NCBI GenBank assembly: GCA_000226015.1
Contig: JH153609.1
Coordinates: 1 to 32,149 of the forward strand
Reading direction: 5' to 3'
Source of the DNA: Mnemiopsis leidyi
Taxonomy: Eukaryota; Ctenophora; Tentaculata; Lobata; Bolinopsidae
Length of the DNA: 32,149 nucleotides
Part shown: positions 22,605 through 31,984 of the stretch, piece after piece
How positions within the stretch are numbered: the first letter of the stretch is position 1
How the letters are laid out: every line of letters begins with the position of its first letter
Notes under the pieces: generated by a model
Databases searched by the model: none
Seen by the model: the letters and a program-made list of their open reading frames with translations, nothing else
What the model was told of the DNA's origin: nothing
Made by a program: the position numbers and the translations under genes

Positions 22605-23048
22605 TTTTCTCTATATAAAAACAAACCCTTAATACATATACTGAACCTTGACTAATTTAAAGTCCTAACTAAGATCTTGTACAGTCCTTAATTAACAACC
22701 ACAACGAGACATAGCATATGGAAATTATTTACAATTGAAATGTTAAAACAAAATCAAATACAACCAAAGCAACAATTTGTGAGTTAGAAAATAAATTACC
22801 AAACCCAAATGATGATTTTACAACACCACAAAGACAGCCAAATTAGATGATTCAAGACACTTGTTATCATAATTAAATAATTCGCCACATGCTTCTAGAT
22901 TTGAAACACCACTAAAAATATGCTACCTTCTGGGATAGGGTTCGGCTGAATAGGTATGTTCACAAACAGCCCACATTTCGGGAATAAAACGTGTACTCAG
23001 TACAGATATTTTTTACGGAATCATAAAACCAATAGATTAATTTCAATG

Positions 23049-25626
23049 TTAAATATAAAGTTTTATAAGCTCATCACTAACGGCAGAAGGAGTCAAAACT
23101 CCTAAATCTGTGAACAATTTATTTATCAAATTGGGAGGAGTAAAGTCTACAGTTGGATGACCTTTTTCTTCATTTGTCAAATATTTGGAGTCATTGGGCA
23201 AATCCAACTGACATAGGGGATAGTTTCTGTAAAATTTAAAACTTTCCACTGCAACATAAAAAGGTTTATTAAGAGACTTAGCCATCACTGCAACTGGATA
23301 AGTGCCAATCTTGTTTATAAGTCCACCGTTCTCTACAACTCCTACAGCACCCACTAAAATAAAATCTACTCTCTCCATTACAAAGCCGATTGAACAGTCC
23401 AGTATCTGCGTAGCTTGAATTCCTCTGTCCCTCAATGCTTTAACCATCATTGCCCCCTCCTTGTCAGGTTCAGAGACAGTGACCAGGACATGGAACTTCT
23501 TCATCTTGTCGTGAGCTTTAGAGAGGATCTCCAGAACCACTCTTGATAGGTTTACTGTCAAAACTGTCACTTCGTCTGTGATGAAAGGGTAAGCAAGTTG
23601 TGCTATTTTCTTGCGTGACATCATCAGTCTTTTCATGAACTGATTTCCTCGATCAAGCAGGAAACATCTGACCGGGTCGAAGCTCTTGGACTCCCAAATG
23701 TCACTGTCAACAGGACCCATGTGCCGGTTCCTCATGAGAGTTATAAAGCGGACAAAAAGATCACAACCAGATACGACGGATGTGGTGGAGGTTCCAGCTG
23801 CTGACTTGAGTAGACTACTCAATTCCTGCGGAGGAGGGGATTAGAAAATTTTAAATATAGTCAGCTTTTAGATCTGTTTAATAATGAATACAACTGCAGG
23901 GGGTAAATATGAAGGGTTGAGGGGGTATGTGTAGAACACTTAAATTGTTACAAAAGGATAGACTAGATGTATGTAGAAATGAAGATAATTTTGAGTGCAT
24001 GAAAAACATTGTCTTTGAGAATTTAAGTTTAAATGCAAAACAGGACTAAGAAATATGATCGTATAATTTTGCGTTTAAGTGGCCATGGCCAAGTTTTTAG
24101 ACCATTGACCATGGGGCAAATTCCGGGGTGTCATGTTCATGGTCAGTGCCTTTACCCCTGGCCCCCCTCCCTTTTAATGATCCATCCCAGTTTAATAATA
24201 CAATATCAATGTTTAGAAATCAACACAGGGAGTCAGCTTACTGAGAAACTTTCATTCTGACAATGATTATACGTAATACGGATGTTTTAAGAACAATGCT
24301 CATACAGAGATAGGAATTATAGCAGATTTTACAAGCTCCTTTGAGCAATAGCAGGTTCTTGATTGCGAAATACTAATTTGCTTGTTCTTTGTGAGGGTTA
24401 ACAGATGAATAAATGTTAGTAAAACAGAAAAACATTTTGGAGATTACATCAATCAAATTTTTCAGTGAATTAACGAATGCCCTTATCATGACAGGGAAAA
24501 TATCAGAAGTTATGATCTATGAGAATAAAGGCTGATTAGTGTTATGTCAGGTGCAACGTCAAACTTAACTGTTGAAATCTAACCTATCATCAATGATCTT
24601 ATTCGACGAGGAAGTTTTGATTAACAAGAATTGCGTCCGCTTAGTTAGGTCTCAAGCGGACGCTAGATTTCCATCTCTCAAATCCTAAAACGGATGTCGA
24701 TAATTTTGACGGTGCAGTGCAGTCAAATAGTTTGACTAGGCCTTTTTTGCTTAAATTTTGTTGGAAGTTTCAGTGTCATTAGCCTGCATGTTGCAGTGGC
24801 TGATACGCGGCTCTCGCATGAAATCTAGTCAAATATAAGTAATATTGACAATTGATAATAAAAGTGAAAACAGGTGCAGAAGAGCGCGATTCATGAGATA
24901 TGCGATTTGTAAAATAACTACGATAGCTAATTCATTACGCCGATTGCGATGTGTTTATTAGCATAACGATTAACGCTACACTGTTAAATTTCCGTGTCGT
25001 CTTATTGTGTTACATAATCTTTTGATATTATCGTGATATCGCAAAATTAAGAATGAATTAATTGGCCACAGTTGTGCATAAACTATAGATAAGTCAGATA
25101 AGCATTAGAATTGGATATCAAATTGACCTAATACTTCGGAGTAATACTCTGGTAGTTATGCATACGCCGCGCAAGGGTGATAAACACACAAATATATATT
25201 CAGCGTAGAAGTACTTTGCGGAGGCAATTTGTGACGTCGACATGGTAACGGTGGCGCGCACTGCACTATGTGTTAAATTGCTTTGTGACCGCGGACAGCG
25301 GACAGCAGACACCGCCATCTACCTACCTACCCACCTACCACCTCCAAAATCCGACCACTTTAAACCATCTACTTTACTTTTTTGCCTTCGGCAAAAAAGT
25401 ATTAGAGATGGAAAAATCAGACAAATACTGTACACTAGCAGTTCAAATTAATGGATTAAGAATGAAAATTCAAACAAACCTGAAGTTCCTCTATGAGTTG
25501 TTGAAGTGTTCCAACATTGCTTTGCTCGATGTACTTTATAAGTGATTGAATAGCAATTATAGCCTCTGGAGTCTCGTGATCATTTCTTTGAACTTCTTGC
25601 TCAAATTCTTTGACAAATTCTTCCAT
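23049..25626 (-). CDS. EIF2B1: EIF2B1, translation initiation factor eIF2B subunit alpha
   Basis: eIF2B alpha is a regulatory subunit of the decameric exchange factor that reloads eIF2 with GTP, and it dimerises to join the two halves of the complex. Two coding exons on the minus strand: 25480-25626 (49 codons, MEEFVKEFEQEVQRN to LQQLIEELQ) and 23049-23825 (258 codons plus stop, starting ELSSLLKSAAG). The 307-residue product compares with 305 in human. Diagnostic blocks: CDLFVRFITL, DRGNQFMKRL, RVVLEILSKA, the Rossmann-like core VMERVDFILVGAVGVVENGG followed by LINKIGTYPVAV, KPFYVAVESFKF, and the near-invariant C-terminus LFTDLGVLTPSAVSDELIK. The ATG has no competing upstream in-frame Met nearby. 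SETD2 follows on the same strand 558 bp after the stop. Confidence 0.97.
23826..25479 (-). other. EIF2B1 intron
   Basis: 1.65 kb intron. It holds a short (CTAC)n-like run at 25320-25342 and the palindrome at 25376-25400. No other gene or repeat was recognised. Confidence 0.75.
25376..25400. repeat. Perfect palindrome in EIF2B1 intron
   Basis: ACTTTTTTGCC, loop TTC, GGCAAAAAAGT. The 11-bp arms match at all positions. It lies about 80 nt inside the intron from the donor side. Confidence 0.95.
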
Positions 25627-26355
25627 CCTTGTCTGAAATTCAGATAATTACAATAAATAATACTTCAGGGCTATAGCTACACCAAACCATGGTACAATTA
25701 AAACAAATAAAACCAAAGAAAAAGAAATGCTCAAACGATTACATAGATGGCATCGATAAGTTTTTTTCTGACCATAATAGAATTTACCGACTGAAAGTGG
25801 AATTACTTTTGAATGCACGTCATCTGAATTTAAAAAGATGTGTAGGGAAAAAGCGCTTTAATGAGTCATTACATACAAAGTAGGTTGCTGGTTGAAGGAT
25901 AAAAGTTGTGTAGCAGTATAAAGGTGGTCACTGACAAACAATATCATAATGCAACTTATGGACAGGAAAGTGTGTCTGGGGATAGCTGTATCGAAAAAGC
26001 ATATCAAAACTTAACAGGTCTCACGCGAGCCTAGAATAGAATAGAATATAAGATAATGACATACATAATCACTGGTTAACAAAACAATTTAACATGCAAA
26101 CTGCGCAATTTAAAGCTAATTATTTGGCTCACCGTTCAATACTGTATAAATTACTACAAAATAACTTTCATACAAGCCTTATAAGCTTGCCAAGAAACTG
26201 AATAGATTACGAAAAACAAAATACTATTTAGCTGGGTCAATAACTGATATACACAAAACAGTGACTTAAAAAACACTAGAAAATAAATTAACATGAGAAT
26301 AGATTTAAAAAGAAAATAAACAATTATAACTATGTGCTAGAACTAAACCCTTTCA
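25627..26355. other. EIF2B1 upstream region, nothing recognised
   Basis: AT-rich DNA expected to hold the EIF2B1 promoter. A 64-residue Lys-rich open frame at 25689-25883 on the plus strand has no recognisable features and is not called. Confidence 0.5.
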
Positions 26356-26359
26356 TATT

Positions 26360-26450
26360 TATAAATAACTTACTGGCTACAAATGGGTTAGTACTAAGAT
26401 ATCCATTATGCCTAGCTTTATTTTCTAGATTAATGAATGAATGAAACTTC
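26360..26450 (-). mobile_element. LINE family A 3'-UTR fragment
   Basis: Diverged match to the 3' end of the LINE at about 8060-8145 (shared pattern of TGGCTACAAATGGGTTAGTAC and TTTATTTTCTAGATTAATG-like stretches). Confidence 0.5.
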
Positions 26451-26519
26451 AAATTTTGCAACACATCAATACACAATGTTTTTCAAATAATTTAGATATA
26501 AAGGAAGAGCTTCTAAGTG

Positions 26520-26640
26520 TAGCGAGATACCCTCTTTTGTTGGGGCAATCTTATATGAGTTTCATCCTGCTCTTATTAACTGGATCAAATCCTTCCTAAG
26601 AACACCCCTGCAGAAAAGGTCGATTTGAGGTCCCCTCGGA
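26520..26640 (+). mobile_element. Small RT fragment of a second LINE (family B)
   Basis: The plus strand reads FHPALINWIKSFLR, a conserved block of non-LTR RTs (the WIxSFL motif), then LQKRSI and a stop. Related in type to the fragment at 27639-28790. Confidence 0.55.
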
Positions 26641-26959
26641 ACATAAAGAATTGAAAGCAAACTAAAGAATTTTTCTTGGAAATTGGTGTGCCAAAATTTT
26701 CAAAGGAAAATCAAAGTGTCATACAATTTTGAAACCTAACTAAATGAAATTTTTCCCAAATTTTAGTTTGGTAATTGGTTCTTTATGGGGATAAAAGATT
26801 TCCGTTTAATGTAATAATGTTCAGTATCGTTTAGCACCTATTTTTTCGTGCAACAAATCAAACAAAAAGTTTACTTTCCATTTCTGGAGTGTTCTGAGTT
26901 TGCTCCATATTTGATAAGCATAATTGAATTCTGTTGACAACATTATAAGTTTTTCACTA

Positions 26960-27630
26960 AAAAACTTTAGTTTGCCAGCCAGATTCGTTGTTTAGGACAA
27001 ATTCACAAGGATTTCTTTGAATACAATTGAAATGATAAACTTAGCTGTTCGAAAATTTCAGCCTGCAGTTTCCAAAAAATAACCAAGAATAGCCTTTCCT
27101 TTATTCCCAGAATCGTTGTCAGCGATAAATTAATGATTATTTTTCTAAAATGTTCGCCCCCCCCACGAATTTTAGATTGAAATGATACGCTTTAGCCATT
27201 CCAAAATTCAAGCCTGTTGCCTGTAGTTTCCAAAAATCCCGGCTTCAGCCGAGAACATAATAACGAAGATCTGCTGTTCATTTATTGCCAGATTCGTTTC
27301 TTGAGACAAATTTAAATCATGATTTTCTAAAATTTTCTGGGGCTCTGCCCCTAGAATAGAATTGAAATGATAGACTTAAATTTATCAGTTACATAATTGC
27401 AGCCTGCAGTTGCTCTGTTTCTATTTCCAAAATATCCGTTCTCTCCTGAGAACAAAATAACGAAGTAAATCCTTTCCTTTATTGCCAGATTCGTTATCTG
27501 AGACTAATTAATCGTGATTTTCCTAAAATTTTCGGGTCTTCGCCCCCAGAACGAAACAGCAAAGCTCAATTTTTCCTTAATTGCAACAAATTAAACAAAA
27601 TTTTCTGGAGCTCCGCCCCCAAAATGTAAA
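26960..27630 (+). repeat. Diverged tandem array with a GC-rich mini-hairpin in each unit
   Basis: Units of about 150-200 bp share, in order, CCAGATTCGTT (26979, 27289, 27484; variant near 27111), ATTGAAATGATA (27026, 27176, 27361), GCCTGCAGTT or a variant (27061, 27211, 27401) and a GC-rich hairpin such as GGGGCTCTGCCCC (27339), GGGTCTTCGCCCCC (27534) or GGAGCTCCGCCCCC (27607). The hairpins stand out in otherwise AT-rich sequence. Confidence 0.75.
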
Positions 27631-27638
27631 ACAATGAC

Positions 27639-28790
27639 TTGGGGACTAATAGTAAAGTTTTGCCTCTAAAGCAAACTAAAGAAAATTTCTCGGTAACTAA
27701 AAAGTTTTTCTCAAATGATAATCTGCACCCATACCTAAGAAATCGAGATCAAATTGTTGTTCTTTATGGTGTCCACTCCTACGATGCCAGCATCCTCAGT
27801 GGAGTTTCTCAGGGTACAGTCTTGGGACCGTTATCTTGTTCAACAACGATCTTGAACACTGTGTGACCTCCTCCACTGTTGGATTCTTTGCTGATGACAT
27901 CCGAATATCGAAGCAGATCAGTTCACTTGACGACTGCAAGCTTCTGCAAGAGAACCTTGATAATGTGGTCAGCTGGTCCATAAGCAACAATATGAAGCTT
28001 CATGAACAGAAGTCTGAACTGGTGATCCACAAGCATAAGCCTGGTGACTTGTTTTAGGAATTACCTTTATTTCCACTGACCATGTGCTACACTTCATCAT
28101 CCGGGAAAGGCATATACCCATCAGAGAATGTCAGAGATTTGGGTTACAATATCTCATGATCTTAGCTGGTCCCGCCATATCTGTGACATTGTGGCCAAAT
28201 CCAGAAATGTTGCTTCATGGGTGTTGAGTGTTTTTAAACTGCGAAATAAGGATTTCACTCTAACCCTTCACACTTGTACGGAGCATCCTTGAATTCAACT
28301 CCATGTGTTCAATTTCACGAAGATTGGTGAAATTCAAGCAATTGAGGATTTCTGCCCTGAAAAGCAGTGATTACTGGGAGCGGCTTAAAGAGATGCCCTT
28401 CATGTCTCTACAACGTAGACGCGAGCGTTACATCATTCTGTAAGTCTGGAAAATCCTGAAGGGCCTTATCTCCTAAAGATGTTGGCATAGAGTTTGGCGA
28501 TACCTCCAGGCGTGGAACTGCTTTAATCCATCCACTTGTCAAAGGATGCTCACAAAGAAACCAATCTCTCTATGATGGTTCCTTTGCTGTGTTGGGAGCA
28601 CGCCTCTGGAACGTGTTACCAGCAGATATTAAGTTGCTCAAAAAGTTTTTATCATTCAAGATAAAACTTTCCCAATTCCTTGCTACGTTTCCAGATAACC
28701 ATCCTGTAAGGGAATACTCCTGCACAAACTCCAACTCTCTGTTAGACTGGACAGGAGCAAGGCTGTTATGATACATGATGGCCCTTCATC
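27639..28790 (+). mobile_element. Decayed LINE (family B), RT and C-terminus
   Basis: The plus strand gives LHPYLRNRDQIVVLYGVHS, SGVSQGTVLGPL, a frameshift, then NDLEHCVTSSTVGFFADDIR (FADD catalytic motif), NVVSWSISNNMKLHEQKSEL, SHDLSWSRHICDIV, and after stops the C-terminal part VLGARLWNVLPADIKLLKK and NSNSLLDWTG to about 28771. Several stops and frame changes show it is dead. The sequence differs from family A. Confidence 0.9.
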
Positions 28791-28799
28791 TACATGATA

Positions 28800-29630
28800 A
28801 ACTCAACGAAGTGTATAATATATAAAGAGAGTTACTTTAAGACAACTATACTGATATCAGGATATGACATTGAATTGTCGCAGTTACAACAGACTCTTGC
28901 AGCGCAAAGCTGAATGTTTCGCTAAATCTCAGTAAACTATAGGAAAATATACAATATCAAATATTGGAAAAAAATCAACTATTCTTTGTTACCAATATAG
29001 AGGAAGGAAGAAAATGTTTAGTCGGTCAGTCGTTACTGGGGGCTGTGTGCAGCGGCATAACGGTGCCCCGGACAATCTTGCAAGAATCACTGGTCGACTA
29101 GCAAAATCGTGTGTTTGGTTTAATAACTTCATTATTTAATTAGATTTTTTGGCCATATTTTTACAAATAGCTTCCAATAGGCCCTCATACCAGGGGCGCC
29201 AATTGGGGGCGCCTTTTTACTGCCGAAGGGCGCCATATTGGCTAGAGCTACAACGATACGCCACTGGCTGTGTGGCTACTCAGTCGGCAAAAATGTCAGT
29301 AAAACTACAACTGTCCAGTTCTTCTAATCGTTGATCTTATGGTGTGTTTAGCGAATTAAGATTTTTACCAACATACAATTCTCCTCCCTAATATGTAATA
29401 AGTCCCCTAATTTAAGATTTACACAGATTTAAGTTTCAGATTTACAACTTTTGTAATTGTACAATAAAGTAATTATAATTTCGTATCCTTGTATCCTTGT
29501 ATCAAGGCTGTCGACTGGAGTTGTGGTACTAAATCGATTTAACAACGCGTCAACGATTCACCTCCCACTAGATGTTGTAATAAAATCAAATGCAATATGT
29601 ATGAATTAAAAATGTTGTAACTGGCAAAGA
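28800..29630. other. Spacer with GGCGCC-rich patch
   Basis: Mostly AT-rich. Around 29192-29230 lie several GGGCGCC motifs (GGGGCGCCAATT and GGGGGCGCCTTT) of an unidentified repeat. TATCCTTG is repeated near 29482-29500. No gene recognised. Confidence 0.5.
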
Positions 29631-29860
29631 AAAAAAATAAATAATGCTGCCAGCTTCATCACGCATAATCACACAAGATATCTAAATAAGTTAACAAATT
29701 GTTAAAAATCTTTTAAGATATGAAAAATCTAATGAATGTTTATAAATCTCTTCTGAGCTACAATACGATTATCATTAAGATAAATGTTATGGCTATGCTT
29801 TAACTTATTCTCCAAATAATTTACACCTTCTATTCTGCAATTAATATTTAATCAACTCCA
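29630..29860 (-). mobile_element. LINE family A 3'-UTR fragment
   Basis: Matches 7940-8150 in order: AAATAAATAATG tail, GCCAGCTTCATCAC, GTTAACAAATTGTT, and AATAATTTACACCTT at the right end. The plus-strand order is the same, so the orientation is minus, as at 7935. Confidence 0.75.
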
Positions 29861-30420
29861 TGAGACCTGACTTGAACACGACATCAAGTATGTTAAACGG
29901 TTTTCATAACGAACTTAAGATTTTTTCCAAGCGGGCAGTGACACATGGGGCTTATGATTTCTTGCTTGCATCGTCAACATGACACTCGGTCTTTGCCGGG
30001 TGGGTTGATGGGGCAAGTATCTGCTCATTGAGGTTGAGATTAATTGTTTCTGAATGGAACAATTCTACAATTTCAAATTCATATGGTCTTGGCGCACGCG
30101 GAGACGGGCGCTTTTTGTTATTGTCCGTTTCTGCGAATGTCCCACAATGAGCGAGTATTTGTTTGTTTTTCATGCAGTGTTGGAGTTTGAACCTTCTTCT
30201 ATCTCAGCTTAGCTTAGCTTAAACAATTAACATATAAATACAAAAGCTAAATTTTTGAAAACAACCCGCCTATAGCCAGCAAAGTTTTAACACTATAACG
30301 ACTTAAAGTTAAGATAAATAAATATAGCTGATAAATTAGCAAGAAAAATAATTACTAGACATGATCAATGATAATTATTTATTTGTTTCCATGTTTCTGT
30401 AAATTGACATTAGATGTTGA
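29861..30420. other. Spacer, nothing recognised
   Basis: About 560 bp. A 73-residue open frame on the minus strand (29952-30173) has no recognisable domain. CTTAGCTTAGCTTA is repeated near 30206. Confidence 0.45.
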
Positions 30421-30493
30421 GCCGCGCGAGCGTCCTTACGCCAACACGCGCGTTTGCGGACGTACGTGCGCGTCGGCACGTCTGCACTCAACG

Positions 30494-30670
30494 TTGTAGG
30501 TTGATAACCTACTGTCGCGGCCATCACGCGCTGTCACGCATTTCTGGCCTGGTTGTCTGACTTTGTCCGACCCTCATTCGAAGCGAATAAAATGACGGGA
30601 GGGTGCGCGCTGCTGTACAACTGGCCTGGCGACAATTTCAAAAAAATTCTAGACGCGCATCGCCCGTTGA
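30494..30670 (+). mobile_element. Tiny insertion element, family 1, copy 2, split by a family-2 element
   Basis: Begins TTGTAGGTTGATAACC and ends CGCCCGTTGA, flanked by exact 9-bp repeats CACTCAACG at 30485-30493 and 30671-30679. Without the nested element (30553-30620) and one of its 9-bp repeats the length is 102 bp; this is the longest version of family 1, with 16-17 bp (GCGACAATTTC and following A-run) missing from copy 1. Confidence 0.95.
30553..30620 (+). mobile_element. Tiny insertion element, family 2, copy 1 (68 bp)
   Basis: Begins TTGTCTGACTTTGTCCGACC and ends GCGCGCTGCTGTACAA; only TTGT/ACAA are inverted. Flanked by exact 9-bp repeats CTGGCCTGG at 30544-30552 and 30621-30629. The empty site is visible in family 1 copy 1 (TTCTGGCCTGAAATTC near 9518). 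It has a mini-palindrome TTCG-AAG-CGAA inside. Confidence 0.93.
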
Positions 30671-30814
30671 CACTCAACGCTGGGTCAATTTCAACCAACA
30701 TATCACCAATTTAATATTTGAGTGAACGAATGAGATATATTTATGATTTATAATTTGATTTGTAAAATGCTGTAAATAAAATTTGTTGTTTTCTTAAATT
30801 TGTTGTTTTCTTAT

Positions 30815-30935
30815 TCAAAGCTTCATCAGAGATTTTCCAAAAATTTCCCACGCCACATATTCCCAAAGTTTTAGTTTTACACTTAGACACTTCTAAACTG
30901 AACTTAAAAACGCTTAGCAAGATTTAAGTGGTACT
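30815..30935 (-). mobile_element. LINE family A C-terminal fragment
   Basis: The minus strand reads LSVFKFSLEVSKCKTKTLG and GNFWKISDEAL, matching LNVFKSNLEIFKSKTKALG and GNFWQISDE of the copy at about 8165-8260. Confidence 0.8.
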
Positions 30936-31070
30936 TTCTTTCTCTTGGTGATTTATCAGATCATCAAGATGTTCTTTATGTTCTATTTTTGATTTGAATA
31001 AAGTTATATAATAATAATAATAATATTAAACTAGAAGAAATCTTAATCTCAATAGGTAACTTATTCTATA

Positions 31071-31245
31071 TTACCGGGCGTTGCGCGGCTTTCTCTACGT
31101 TTCCCTTTGCAAAGCAACAATTAGCTATGAGCTATAGCCTGAGTGCTGAGGTTTGTCGAGATGTTACCCGACCCGCGCGCGGCTCGCAGTTTTCTGCTCT
31201 CCTCGTTAGAAGGATATCATCTCGTCAATGCTGAGGTCCCCAGAC
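31071..31245 (+). repeat. Longer copy of the TTACCGGGCG/CTGAGGTCCCCAG repeat
   Basis: Shares both ends with 11257-11300 but is longer, and is interrupted by the family-3 element at 31153-31228. Confidence 0.45.
31153..31228 (+). mobile_element. Tiny insertion element, family 3, copy 2 (76 bp)
   Basis: TTGTCGAGATGTTACCC at the left and GGATATCATCTCGTCAA at the right form imperfect inverted ends. Exact 9-bp repeats TGCTGAGGT flank it at 31144-31152 and 31229-31237. The interior (GCGCGCGGCTCGCAGTTTTC) is nearly identical to the copy at 10959-11064, without its palindrome. Confidence 0.95.
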
Positions 31246-31279
31246 AAATTCCATATAAGCATAGCCCTATACTATCATT

Positions 31280-31480
31280 TTACAAATATCTCCTGATTCG
31301 ATTGATTTTTGAATCTTTACTCTTTCCTGGCTTACTCAACGGGCGATGCGCGTCTAGGCCAGAAATGCGTGAGAGCGCGTGAAGGCCGCGACAGTAGGTT
31401 ATCAACCTACAACTGGCTTACGAATCACATTTAATCCAGATCTACTAAAATTCAGAACACCAGCTAACTGGGATAAGCCA
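31280..31480 (-). mobile_element. LINE family A C-terminal fragment, interrupted by family-1 element
   Basis: Matches 8325-8435 on both sides of an insertion: GAATCTTTACTCTTTCCTGG on the left, and TTTAATCCAGATCT and CCAGCTAACTGGGATAAGCC on the right. The insertion is the family-1 element at 31336-31412. Confidence 0.88.
31336..31412 (-). mobile_element. Tiny insertion element, family 1, copy 3 (77 bp)
   Basis: Reverse orientation: TCAACGGGCGATGCGCG at the left, GGTTATCAACCTACAA at the right. Exact 9-bp repeats CTGGCTTAC at 31327-31335 and 31413-31421. The unoccupied site is the LINE copy at about 8362-8370, where CTGGCTTAC occurs once. Confidence 0.95.
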
Positions 31481-31738
31481 TGGCCATGGCTTAAGAAGAT
31501 TTGAATTAACTTAACCATTAACATTTGATTTTATTTTTGATGTATTTGAACTACTGCAATATTTTAAGTTAAAATTTTAACATTATATATCTGATGAATA
31601 AAATAGTAAGAATTCATTTAAGGGGGAATTATAGAAAACAGGGGTTTGAGGAAGCAAGGCCAACTGACTGTAAATAAAGTTAGAGTACCCTAATGGGCAT
31701 CAATTGCACGAATTATTTTTTAATCTACTATGACCAAT
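31481..31738. other. AT-rich spacer, nothing recognised
   Basis: Between the LINE fragment and SINE copy C. CCATGG is repeated at the left edge (GCCATGGCCATGGC). No gene recognised. Confidence 0.5.
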
Positions 31739-31980
31739 GGGCATTTGCCTATGCAATCTTCTTCGGTCGACTCAGCCGAATGACCGGGAAACCGTGATTG
31801 AGGGTTAAATGAGGAGGGTCTCCGTTAAAAGATCTAGAATCTTCCAGGAGCCCCTTCAGTATAACTGTAAAAGCCTGGGTACAGTTGTCTGACTTTGTCA
31901 GACCCTCATTCGAATAAAATGACGGGAGGGTGCGCGCTGCTGTACAAGGGTACAGGTGTAACAAATGCAAATAAAAAATA
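31739..31980 (+). mobile_element. 5'-truncated SINE, copy C, split by a family-2 element
   Basis: Body identical in order to copy B, from GGGCATTTGCCTATGC through CGACTCAGCCGAATGACC to GCCTGGGTACAG; after the insertion it resumes with GGGTACAGGTGTAACAAATG and an A-rich tail. The tRNA-like head is missing. Confidence 0.9.
31885..31947 (+). mobile_element. Tiny insertion element, family 2, copy 2 (63 bp)
   Basis: TTGTCTGACTTTGTCAGACC to GCGCGCTGCTGTACAA, flanked by GGGTACAG at 31877-31884 and 31948-31955. Copy B of the SINE (around 7650-7660) shows GGGTACAG once, followed by GTGTAAC, and is the empty site. The duplication is 8 bp here, or 9 with one lost G. Confidence 0.93.
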
Positions 31981-31984
31981 CTTG

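Noticed and set aside
25689-25883. 64-residue Lys-rich plus-strand ORF near EIF2B1
   Set aside because: No homology recognised, AT-rich composition, no splice or context support.
26655-27683. Array 26960-27630 as a clean insertion into one LINE copy, based on AGCAAACTAAAGAA on both sides
   Set aside because: The RT pieces on the two sides overlap in content (WIKSFL before, LRNRDQ after) and do not join into one uninterrupted LINE.
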